Positions 34,768 to 46,583 of a DNA stretch of 64,000 nt are shown piece by piece (positions within the stretch are counted from its first letter, which is position 1; each line of letters begins with the position of its first letter). The position numbers and the translations under genes were made by a program. The DNA is taken from NCBI GenBank assembly GCA_025266875.1, contig JALLLT010000067.1:62001-126000 (forward strand). The letters are read 5' to 3'. The stretch is from Fennellomyces sp. T-0311. Lineage: Eukaryota > Mucoromycota > Mucoromycetes > Mucorales > Lichtheimiaceae. The notes under the pieces are model-generated. The model had not been told where the DNA came from, did not search any database, and saw only the letters and a list, made by a program, of their open reading frames with translations.

Positions 34768-35917
34768 CATGACAAATATGTATGAATGTGATAGTGGCTT
34801 TATGTTTTCAGTAAATAAGCACTACATACTGGGTCATGATACATACGTATTAAAGTTTTTTTATCTTTTAGACAGTATATCTTTAATCACATATACAGTA
34901 AAAGACTCCAATTAGTACGTATGTATCCTTGACAATCGCTTATTATTGAAACGCAACGGAACCAAACCACTGCATTGATCTTTTTCCGCAGTACGTACGT
35001 ACTTTCACATCAAGCTCATCCGGTTTCCCAGATACGAACGTTTCTCATGATTTGAAAACATCATACTTGACAAAGAAGCATTTTTAACCGGGGATAACGC
35101 GGAATTCCAATTCGAGCGCCTTGCCACGTACGCAAACTCAATGAGCCTTTTGTGTTGGCAAGTGGGGCTACTTATATTACCGCTCTATGATCTGATATTC
35201 ATTGTATCCAGAAGTGAATTTGGATTACGAGTAAAGCACACTCTTCATCTGAGTAGACACGTATTCAAAAGCCTAAGTAAGCTGTCTATAAATGCTTGCC
35301 TTAGATTTGTCTTGTTATGATATGTCGTATTCCGATCCACATGACGCTATTTATTGTCTAAATTAAGAAAAATGTTGGCTTACACAAACATTCGGGATCC
35401 ATACGGCACTGCTGGTCATAATACTTCACCAAGAAGTGTCAACATTGAGATTCTTTAATCATTAATCATACATTTGTGCCAAAAAAGTGCTGGTGGTTGT
35501 GAGCGATTATTACGAAAATCAACCTTGGCAAATTCGAAGTTGGCAGGCTTTGGTCAATGAGCTTGATGCATGTAAACCGGAAAGGACTTTGGCCGAGTCG
35601 TTTCACATATGTTAACTGGTGTCACGAATGGAACAATGTATCAGTTAATTGTAGCTCATAGACATCTACTTCGACACGGAAGAGGGAAGTGCAGTTACGC
35701 GTAATTCGCTAATATGGGAATAAGCATCACAGCTGTGGCGTTTCACTACCGCTGCCATTAGGGATGGGAAGAATTAGCTTTGGAAGGTTTGCTTGATTTA
35801 GGTCAATGATGACGAGGCCAACATTACTTTTTTGGGGCCCGAAAGCGATATTTAAGTGGCAGAGAATTGGGAACGGCGTAGAACACAACAAATCAATCAA
35901 TACACGTAACAACAAAA
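34768..35917. other. Intergenic 1.15 kb upstream of the intact aldo-keto reductase
   Basis: No gene seen. Contains a GTACGTACGTAC tract near 34991-35002 and A/T-rich stretches. The last 100 bp before 35918 should hold the reductase promoter (weak TTTAAG near 35851). Confidence 0.35.
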
Positions 35918-37154
35918 ATGGTCGCTCCCCGTGAATTAGGCAAAACTGGTGTCAAGTTGAACCCCCTTGGTTTAGGATGCATGGGGTCAGTATATGATAT
36001 ATCAAAGCTTCTTTAAGCGCGTTATACTCACGTCTAGTAAAATAAAAAAAAAAGTATGGTAAACGGTGTCTATGGCGATGCCGATGACGTTCAAAGTCGA
36101 CAGGTACTCAACCGTGCTCTTGAGCTTGGGTACGTTACTTATCTCCAAGTGGTGACAAATGGACTGACAAGGTTCTCTTAGTACTGTGTTCTGGGACACC
36201 GCCGATATGTACGGATGGGGTGACAATGAAGTCTTTTTGAGCGAGACTCTCAAGACGAACCGCGACAAGGTCTTTTTGTGCACCAAGTTTGGCAATACGC
36301 GTGATCCGGTAACTGGCTATTTCGGTGGCGTGAATGGCAAGCCGGAATATGTTCGCGAAGCATGCGAGAAGAGCTTGAAGCGCCTTGGTGTGGACTACAT
36401 TGACTTGTACTATCAACACCGTGTGGATAAGGATACGTAAGTGTGTGATACCATGCAAAATGGCGAATTTGTTCAAAACTTTTTCCCGTGGCGCTAGTCC
36501 AATTGAGGAAACTGTGGCAGCAATGGCAGAGTTGGTCAAGGAGGGTAAAGTCAAATACTTGGGATTGTCGGAATGCAGTGGCGAGACGCTTCGTCGTGCA
36601 TACAAGGTCCATCCGATTGCAGCTGTTCAGGTGGAATATTCACCTTGGTTCTTGGGAATCGAAACGAATGGGTTGTTGGATGCTGCTCGCGATTTGGGTG
36701 TCACGATCGTTGCTTAGTAAGACGATGGATGGACTAAAAATAAGTAGAGGCTCATTCCTGATATCGATGTAGCTCGCCATTGGGTCGTGGATTCTTGACG
36801 GGCACCATCAAGTCACTGGATGACCTTCCTGAAGGTGACTACCGCCGAAACGCATCTCGCTTCCATCCCGAAAACTTTGAAAAGAACTTGGTTTTGGTCA
36901 AGAAGATTGAGGCGCTTGCTGCCAAGAAGGGTGTAACTCCAAGCCAGTTTACACTTGCATGGGTTTTGGCACAGGGTGATGACTTTTTTGTTATCCCAGG
37001 CACCAAGAAGATCAAGTACCTGGAACAGAACGTGGCGGCTGGCGACATTGTGTTGTCAAAGGAAGAGGAGGCTGCTATGCGCGCGGCCATTACAGAGGCA
37101 AATCCCCAAGGCGACCGCTACGCCGAGATTGTTATGCAGACCTTAAATCTGTAG
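35918..37154 (+). CDS. Aldo-keto reductase (AKR13-like), copy B, intact
   Basis: Five exons (35918-35985, 36055-36129, 36182-36436, 36498-36716, 36773-37154) give 332 aa of a TIM-barrel NADPH-dependent aldo-keto reductase. The catalytic tetrad is visible: Asp and Tyr in [13 protein letters not shown], Lys in VFLCTKFGN and His in YYQHRVDKD. The substrate/cofactor loop [13 protein letters not shown] and the NADPH-binding [13 protein letters not shown] are present. Family members reduce aldehydes and ketones in the cytosol; the specific substrate cannot be told. The ATG follows an A-rich leader (ACAAAAATGG). Paralogue of the broken copy A about 5.4 kb upstream. The next gene starts 81 bp downstream in the same direction. 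Confidence 0.93.
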
Positions 37155-37235
37155 TGTGTATGCGATGTGGCCATAATTAAAAGGCGAAATTCTTTCCCGC
37201 AACCTTCGTGTCACCTTATTGATATTGCGCGTTCA

Positions 37236-38450
37236 ATGGCCAAGTCTGACGGCTCCTCATTTGTGGGAGGATTCGTGGCGGGTACCCTGTCTTCATTAAA
37301 CTTGCAGAAAAGAACAGAACGGCTGATTCCCCTTTAGATGTGTTGAAAGGGACATTGGGGTTGCTCAAGCCCATCTTGTCAGTGATTGTCGCGGTGGGGA
37401 TTGTCTTTGTCGCACTTAACTATGGCTACCACACAGCGTCGGATATGGTGCTGGACAGCTTGTGTGCGATACCACTTGTTCGGCCGTACGTGCAAGCCTG
37501 CCAAGTTCATAGTGTGCCGGACTTTTCCAACTTCGTCAAGGCGCAGGAAATGTTTTACGATCGAATGATAGTGCAGGCCAGTGGACCGGAAGCCATATCA
37601 GCCCTTGAGCTCAAGCGAGTGGAACTGGCGACGCGTGATCTCCAGATCATGGTCAAGTACTCCAACCTCATGAGCGCTGACTTGCTTCACGACAAACTTG
37701 GCGAGTATCTGGGACGATCGCGCCAGTTTGGGAAGGATGTTCAGGTGAGAGGCTAGCAGCAGTTTCGATTACAAGCGGCTCACGCGCATCATCAGAGTCT
37801 GCAAGCACAAACAAAGGGTGTCATTGACAACCTGATAACATACAACACCTTTACGCTGCGCAAGTTGTCTGATGCCGAATCCAAAAAGTCGAGTCGCCAG
37901 GATTTGCGAGTGGTCTACGAAAGTGCCATGGCGCTTGTCGGTAACGTTTCGTGCGGGTGGACAATGCCCGAAAAACTCACATGAACTCGTAGAAAAAGAA
38001 GCGCGACGACTGATCATCGCTATCGAGACGGCGCAGACATCGCTGATGGATTTGGAGCAGGATCTGCATACCGTCCACGAGATTTCCGCACAGGAAAAAA
38101 GCTATCAACGCGCTGAGAGACCGCATATTCTGGGCGATATTGTCAGCATGGTGCGTGGCAAGGGGTTGCGACGGCCCCTTGTGGAAGAGAACCTCCAGCT
38201 TCTGAACGACTTTGACGCTGAACGGACAAAGGCGGCCATCCAGCTGATGCGCATGCTCAACAACATGGAAGCGTTCCAGATGGATCTTGAAGAGCTGCGG
38301 TCGCAGGTGGTGGCGCCGGTGGTTGCACCCGATATCATCCCGCTGGAGGTGCATATCGAGAACATTGGCAAGGCCATCGAGCGGCTCAAGCACGGCAAGG
38401 TGATTGCGTGGAAGGAGCACGACAGGGTGGAAGGCGCGGAGACAGTTTAG
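37236..38450 (+). CDS. Unrecognised 351-aa protein with one TM segment and coiled coil
   Basis: Exons 37236-37281, 37338-37744, 37796-37940 and 37993-38450 give 351 aa. An N-terminal hydrophobic span (LKPILSVIVAVGIVFVALNYGY, about residues 23-45) looks like a signal anchor or single TM helix. The remainder is strongly helical and charged, with ARRLIIAIETAQTSLMDLEQDL and NIGKAIERLKHGKVIAWKEH. No enzyme motif seen. The 51-bp intron 37745-37795 was chosen over a shorter one because it has normal length and keeps frame. Convergent with RPN11 (stop-to-stop 74 bp). Possibly a mucoromycete-specific membrane protein; function unknown. Confidence 0.75.
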
Positions 38451-38524
38451 TAATACGGAGTGGTATTTGTATTCATGTTTAATGCAAAAGAGAGGGAGTC
38501 AAAAGGGAAAAAGAAAAAACGTAA

Positions 38525-39796
<1,272 letters not shown>

Positions 39797-40002
39797 AGTG
39801 CAAAAGTGTATAAAAGCCGACGGTGAGGAACGCGTAATGGTGTGCCCGCCTACGTTTAACACCGAATTTTAGGCTGGGAATGAATTTTGCACTGTCATCT
39901 CTGGGCTGTTGCTTAATGCAACCGTCTTTTACATATTTCATGTGCAAATAGCTTTGACAGATGCTTTTATTCGATCACAGATTTGAGCTGGTATAAAGTG
40001 TC

Positions 40003-41354
40003 TCAGGGTCGGGGGCCCTTTATGTTGAAGATTCGAAGGTTGCCCGCATACTTTCCATCTGCAGCCACCTCGTCGCCCGCATATGCCAAATAGTAATCCC
40101 GTGGGTGCCAGGCAACCGTGTTCATGGCAGCAGAGCACTCAATGTGATGAACCGACTCGCCACTTTCTACATGAGACTATCCTGCGCGTCAATGCCCCTC
40201 CACACTCATCTCACCGCCACGCCACTTACAATATCGATGAAGCTATCCTCGGACGCCGATGCAATGAACTGTCCATCAAAACTGAAACTGAGTGTTCGGA
40301 CCGGCCAACTGTTCAACAGAGAGATAAGTGCAAGGTCAGCACGAGCCAACATCTGTAACCTACGTCAACTCAGAGAACGTGCGCACGCAGTTGAATGTCT
40401 TCATATCCCACAGAGTGACGGACGCATCTGCTGAGCCGGCAGCCAAGTATCGGCTCGTGGGATCGGCTTCGACGCAATAGCAGTTGGCTGTGTGGCCTCG
40501 CAACGCGTGGACCAGTTCGAGGGATGGATAGGAATAAGCCCGGATGGTGCCCTGGCCCGTTGTCACAAAGAACATGTTGTTGGCGTTGTTCCACGCAATC
40601 TCGTTGACCTCCACATTGTGCTTCTGCGTCTTTATGATGGTATATGTCCGCGTGTCGATGAAACTGATGGTGTCGTTCTTGTCGCCCACAGCAATATTCT
40701 CTCCATCCGGACTCCAGCATATATTGATGTTTTCGCCCCCCGTCTGCACCACCGCCGTGCACTTGCCAGCTATAAACGCATTCATTGTTAGTCAGTGAAC
40801 TGTTTGCACTCATACGCCCATACATCGATGATCCCATATCCTAGCCGTCTTGTCGCACGATGCTGTTGCTAGTCTGTCTGGATGCGTAGGATCCCAGTCC
40901 AACTGATCTACGCTATCCGTGTGTCCCTTGAGCTCTGTTGAATATTTGAGTTCTGGCTAAAAAATAAAAACAAGGGAATCCATCAGCGTCCCGCCGTTGT
41001 AGTGGAATGGGAGTGAAGAACCTACACGGTGAGGATTCCAAACGCGTGCTGTCTTGTCAACTGATCCCGAAGCTATCCGTCGACCATCGCTGTTCCAAGC
41101 TACTGTATGTACTTTCTCTTTATGTCCTTTGTATTCTTTGATCTTGGGTCGTTCAAACATGGAAGTCATCTAAACGTATACACGCGACAACAGTTGAATC
41201 GTTACCGAAAAAACGCGATCCACTTCCAGCAACATACCTCGCTTTTTGTGATTCGATCGCCATGATAGCTGTAATTTTCTATAATGCCAGTAGGTGGATT
41301 CCATTCGTAAATGATTTTAGCGATATCCCCCAAATTATCCTCGGCTTCTGTCAT
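40003..41354 (-). CDS. THOC3: THO complex subunit 3 (THOC3/TEX1), WD40 protein
   Basis: Six exons (41354-41238, 41169-41026, 40956-40824, 40769-40364, 40308-40230, 40176-40003) give 350 aa, matching THOC3 (about 350 aa). WD40 blades are clear: YKGHKEKVHTVAWNSDGRRIASGSVDKTARVWN, split by an intron, then KGHTDSVDQLDW, NINICWSPDGENIAVGDKND, HNVEVNEIAWNN, RGHTANCYCVEADP, and a last blade with ECSAAMNTVAWHPRDYYLAYAGDE. The THO/TREX complex couples transcription to mRNA export in the nucleus. The start MTEAEDNLGD was chosen because the upstream extension in the same frame is not conserved-looking. The exon 5/6 join uses the acceptor GGATAG to hold frame. Confidence 0.93.
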
Positions 41355-42695
41355 TTTTTGGTTCTGCTTTGAGCGGAAGAGGTAGGTGTGTGCAAGCTTT
41401 GCAACGAAAATCGAGCGAGTCACGCAAGTATCGATACTCTGCTTGAAACATTGGATCGACAATCCGTAGTTGCATGCTTCATGGTCCAGCGATATGAATA
41501 TCAATTTGTGTTGATGTGCCCATGCTCTAGCTTGTGACCCGTAAAAGTCGACGAGTGCTTTCTGTCAGCAACTTTTGACAGCAGTGCAAGCACTAACGCA
41601 GGTATATGCCATGGCCTACTATCTGCAGCCAAGTTGCCAGCACAAGTAAGGCCTACTCTAACATTATGAACATCTCAAAGCATATCCCTTATATAGTATG
41701 GGCGACGATATCAGTGCCATGCTCAGTAGATCAAACAATGTGAACCAGGCGGCCTACTGGAAGATGCAGGTTGACTAATATTCATTGTTGTCGGTGGCTC
41801 TCAAAATGAATTATATCTCCCTCCTCCCTCGTATACGAAGTAACCCGCAATAACCTTTTTAATGTAGGTAAGATTAAAAATATATAAGCTCTGTGCGAAA
41901 GCAGCATTGTTTAAACTATATTAAAAGTGGTGATACGGTCCTCACCATCACACACTAGCGCTATATCTGTTTCTTTCTCTTTATGATACCATTACTACAA
42001 GACGTGTATTCCTTCACAGTGCAAAATTCTCGTAGGCTCATGCGCGGCGCCGTTTGAGCAAATATATTTACAGTTGGTCTATGACTTGGAAAAAACATTT
42101 AGAACTTGTAGTCAATTACAAATCATGATGCCACTAGAATAGTCGTGTGGACATGTCAAACGGGGAGTCAGGGAACAAGCCATTCAGGTTCAAGTACGCT
42201 GTTACTTAGGCTCAATTATCGACATCTAGTTATAAAACTGCCTATAATAGATTATATGGAACAAAACAACAAAAATGAGCATTATAGTAATATGCTACGT
42301 ACTAGGGATCGTATCTGCCTTATGGGCATGACTTTGCTTGTCTTAACGTTTTTGTAATGATGTGTTAGTATTGATCGACAGACAGGAACTGAGAATTTAC
42401 ATTAAGCGCATGTAAAATTTCTCGCTTTTGATCGCTACAGTACTGCAGTTGTAAGTTAAAGCTTCAGATATACCGGGGTTTTATGTAGAAGTATGTAGCA
42501 CGGCCCGGATTGAATTTTGCGATAAACACCAAAAAGTTAACGAAGTACCTGAAGAGGTTTAGTATACCTTGCTCAGAACTCTCTCCTTCAATCTCAAAAG
42601 CTGGTAGGCCCGTATCAAAAATCGATATATGTGCTTTAAAAAGCTATTCGAATCCCGTGTATTTTACATGATTGTCTCAAAAAGTTCGAATACGC
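41355..42695. other. Intergenic 1.34 kb
   Basis: Contains the THOC3 promoter and then A/T-rich sequence up to the fold-back element. A 70-codon frame at 42145-42357 has no recognisable feature and is not called. No RNA gene seen. Confidence 0.3.
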
Positions 42696-44576
42696 TCTCA
42701 AAAGTTTAATCTATAATTGTATTAGAAAATAAGAATAATGACTACTTACTACAGCTACATTGATGTTGCTATGATCTGGTTTCCATAGTTACTAGGTAGC
42801 AATTTTATATACCATGGGTTTATCTGTTGAAGTACCTGTTAGAGATAATTCCACATGCTCTTTTCATAAAGTCTTTCTACTTCCTAAGTCATTTCACTTT
42901 TGACTTCTTCATTTTCCAGGTTTTTCAGATTTTCCGTTTTCATGTCCTACTTTTTGGTCAATTCCACCAAAAGTTGGTTTATTTTCGGCCATATCTCGGT
43001 TTCGAGTTATGCTAGCTGCACAAACCAAAATATCCCGCATTGCTGTTAATCTGGACGATCGAAAAAGTAGCAAATCAAGCACTGGAAGATCAATCCAAAA
43101 TTCGACAGATTCCTCCCAAGGAAACCACACATGACATGTTTGGTTTTGTAAGGGTCTACTTGCAATATGGCAGTGCCACCCCGCTATCTACCATCTTGGG
43201 CTACACTGACCTGCTTTTTTTTCGTTCACTAATATGGGTTTTTTTCAAGCATGGATTTTCTCATCCTTTTGTACTAATTTAACAGCTCCTTTGAACCACA
43301 AGGGAGAGACCTAATACCTTTAGGAGCAGGTCTATTACCTCTCAAAATAAATTATAACTTTTGAGCTAATCTGGAAGGTCCATTACAAGTAACAAAACAA
43401 ATCCCACCTGGCTCAGTTTTTCTGTACCTCGGTAAAAGGCGAAAAGTACACATGTCTACACAAACGTTCCCTACATCACTATTATGACTAGCAGATAGCA
43501 CCACTGAACCTACCGTTACATTCTCTACAAAAGGAACTCATATACAAAGGAGATCTGATGACCAGATCAGTTGCTATTCAACGGAAAAGACCTTCAAGAT
43601 GATTTTTCGAGACATTGGCCTTAGGTTTACCGGGTTTTTGTTTTCTCTTGTTCCGACATTTCATTTGGTATGCTTTTCACATTTGATGTCTCTCATTTTC
43701 AGTGAGTTACAAAGTACTTATGAGATACTAGAGCTTGTCTTAACCTTTTTAGTACATATATCATAAAGTGTGTGATATGGAACCGTTGAGTTTGTGATTT
43801 TACCGCTATTTGGGACCGAGTTATGATCGATAACGCTCAAATCCCTGCAAAGCGAAAATCGGTCAAAAGCACTGAAAAAGAGAGAAATCATGCGTGAAAA
43901 GCATACGAAATGAAATGTCGGGACAAGAAGAACATATGGTACGAAATCGAGAAAACTCAAAAAAAAAGTCGAGAAGCCAAATGCTATTGTTTTGGAAAAT
44001 CACCTTGAGAGCCTTTTCCGTTGAATAGCAACTGACCTTGAGATCAGATCGCCATAGTATATTAGTATCTTTTGTAGAAAGTGTAATGGTGGATTATCTT
44101 CTAGTAGTACTAGTGACGTAGGAAACGCTTATGTAGACATGTGTACTTTTCGCCTTTTACCGAGGTACAGAAAAACTGAGCCAGGCGGGATTTGTTTTGT
44201 TACTTGTAATGGATCGTCCAGATTAACAGCAATGCGGGATATTTTGATTTGTGTAGCTAGCATAACTCGAGACTGAAATATGGCCGAAAATAAACCAACT
44301 TTTGGTGGAATTGACCAAAAAGTAGGACATGAAAACGGAAAATCTGAAAAACCTGGAAAATGAAGAAGTCAAAAGTGAAATGACTTAGGAAATAGAAAGA
44401 CTTTATGAAAAGAGCATGTGGAATTATCTCTAACAGGTACTTCAACAGATAAACCCATGGTATATAAAATTGCTACCTAGTAACTATGGAAACCAGATCA
44501 TAGCAACATCAATGTAGCTGTAGTAAGTAGTCATTATTCTTATTTTCTAATACAATTATAGATTAAACTTTTGAGA
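42696..44576. mobile_element. Long palindromic (fold-back) element, about 1.9 kb
   Basis: The left end TCTCAAAAGTTTAATC (from 42696) and right end GATTAAACTTTTGAGA (to 44576) are perfect inverses. The inverse match runs the whole way inward. Both arms encode the same conceptual peptide (starting MKYLLEIIPHALF) in opposite orientations at 42827-43015 and 44257-44445. Inner arms meet near 43705 and 43870, leaving a loop of about 165 bp. Arm identity is high, with scattered substitutions. The left arm has about 310 extra bases (about 43064-43376). Flanks TACGC and TACCC might be a diverged target duplication. No transposase inside. Confidence 0.85.
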
Positions 44577-46583
44577 TACCCTAATTTTCCCCAAAAAACC
44601 CCCCAAAAAACCCAAAACACGAAAAAACACGAAAAAGTCATTTTAGGTATTTTTTAGGGTCAGATGAACCCTAAAAACCCTAACAGACCACCAAAGATCC
44701 CTACCAATTTCCAGCAGTAGGCTATATTTTCAGGTTTTTTAGGGTTTGTATTTACATACGTTTATCACGCCTTACTCTTCGTTATATAGTAGATAATAGC
44801 TGTTTTATTTCATACGGGTTAATGACATGAATATCTAGCTAATGATGAATCGCAGCTTTTCTTTCCAATTTATATTAGCAACTAAATTATCTACATAAGA
44901 GAAGTTATCCTAGTGGTGTTAATTAGTAATTCTCCTTTGTGATCTACTTCGGCATGTAGGCTGTCTCTTTCGCTTCAACGGTCGCTCATCTTCATCATTG
45001 TCCGAGTTATCATTCCTCTGTGTTCCATTGCTACCATTAACATCACCTTCCGTTCTGCGAGTAGCACCACTCGTTACTACGCCCCCGCTGGCACTTCTCT
45101 GTTTGGTGGACCTTCTCGTCTTAGGGCTGTTACTCATGGCGCCCTCCGCTGATTAGTTGATCTTCCTGAAATAACTATTACGAATGATTTATAGCGTTGT
45201 ATATAAAATAAAGCTTACCGGTATTGCTCATCTTGCTTTTGGTGCAATTACAGGCTCTGGCATTTTTAATGGCGTTGGAAAGAATTTGAGGCAATGGTAT
45301 CGTACCACTGTCTTCGTCGCTGTCCGTCCAAGATCTATCTTCAGATGCATCACAGTTGGGCGTATTTTCCAAGGATGTACTAAAATGGGAAGAGGATCCA
45401 GGTGTTGAGTCTAGCCATTCAAATACCTACGGCGTAGGAGAACGCATCGACGGATCATTAGCATTGGTTGATACTGCACCTGCTGCTTGCACTTGATAGC
45501 CCTCGTCTACAGAATGTGACCATTGACCATGGTTGCGCACTTGATATATAGCTATAGAAGAATTATTTATGTCACTAGTACGTACCGTTAACACTAAACA
45601 ATTGCTTGCTGGAACTGCAGCTGAAGAAGGTTCGTTGGTTGTATCGACGCTACTGCTGCTCTGTAGTGGTTCTCTTGTGCGTGCTTGCTCAGATTGTTGG
45701 TTCGGAGCAGTGGTGCCCACATCAAGAGCAGTGCGTGCCAAGGCCTCTTTGGCTGTAGCAACAACAAGGCACATGCACAATGTCATTAGCAAAGCGCTTA
45801 CCTTTATTCTTCGATAACCCACCGTTTGCGTTGTCCCTGAGATAGTTCGTCTTTTTATCCCAGCAGTGTTTCAAGATAATACGTGCCGCCCAATGGTTTT
45901 GACACGCCGCGAGAGGTGCAAATGCTGCGCGCCGTTGTTCCAAAGTCGTGCAAGCTTGGCCAACAAGGTCATTTATAGCGTTCCAGTGTGTTGCAGTAGG
46001 ATCAGCTCTTCCGTTGTTGAGAAGCTTAGAAATAAGCACTTGAGCTCTCCCCCAAACATTGTCTTCCATTAAACCAGCATCGAAGTCGCTCATGTCCAAG
46101 CTGTGTGCATGTGCGATTCCGAAGCAAAGCTGGTTGATCTCCTCCCAACAGAACTTGGTTGTCGAACAACGCGGTATGCTTGAGGTTAGTTTAGTATTAG
46201 CAAAGATGCCCGTGGTGCTGCCATTAGGCCTTTGACACACAAGCTTGCTTTCAAGTGCTTCCACGGAAGCTCTGAGCAAACTGACTTCTTTCGCGAGCAC
46301 TCCAATTTAATGCGTTGTTTACGTAGAGAGCGTTATCAGTGCTTGTAACTGGCTCCAGAATTTTTGATAGGATTTCTGAATCGGTTTGTGTCATTGTGAG
46401 TAAAATAAAGCTAAAGAGAAAAGCCAAGAAAAGCAAAACGCGTAAAACAAAGTAGTGCGCAGCATCATCTAACTCCGACTATGTAGCATGGTAGAATAGC
46501 TCTGTACCATTTACAGCGGAGCTCCGAACGACCAAACCCCAATCAGGGTTTTCCACTATGTAAGTTGGGTATTTTAGGGTTTC
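44577..46583 (-). mobile_element. Second coiled-coil element with CCCTAA-rich ends
   Basis: Starts directly at the right end of the fold-back element with TACCCTAATTTTCCCC. An inverted repeat pairs GAACCCTAAAAACCCTAAC at 44666-44684 with its near-complement GTTGGGTATTTTAGGGTTTC at 46564-46583 (about 16 of 19). It encloses one minus-strand multi-exon gene starting about 190 bp from the right end, the same placement as in the 32701-34355 element. Exact termini are uncertain. Confidence 0.5.
44919..46394 (-). pseudogene. Coiled-coil/Trp-domain gene of the second element (one frameshift)
   Basis: Minus strand, several exons: 46394-45802, 45752-45586 and further exons down to 44919, with introns at 45753-45801, about 45373-45428 and about 45143-45219. 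It starts MTQTDSEILSKILEPV. A one-base surplus in the TTAAATTGG run near 46306-46312 must be skipped to reach the coiled coil LAKEVSLLRASVEALESKL. A helical domain follows with THWNAINDLVGQA and HWAARIILKHCWDKKTN, then a phase-1 intron, a Gln/Ser/Thr-rich tail, an acidic exon DRSWTDSDEDSGT and a very basic end (RPLKRKRQPTCRSRSQRR), possibly nuclear/DNA-binding. No known domain. May be non-functional or a single sequencing error from intact. Confidence 0.55.

Noticed and set aside
37745..37759. A 12- or 15-bp micro-intron in the 351-aa gene
   Set aside because: A normal 51-bp intron (37745-37795) keeps frame and explains the stop equally well.
42827..43015. 62-aa ORF starting MKYLLEIIPHALF, present twice (also 44257-44445 on the minus strand)
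   Set aside because: The duplication is explained by the palindrome arms; the peptide has no start context, domain or independent support as a gene.
44577..44760. CCCTAA motifs as an internal telomere repeat
   Set aside because: Units are irregular and one related motif is inverted at 46.57 kb, which fits element ends better than telomeric DNA.
45427..45822. Minus-strand 131-aa ORF starting MGYRRIKVSALLMTLCM
   Set aside because: Begins inside a predicted intron; its later part is an exon of the larger coiled-coil gene.
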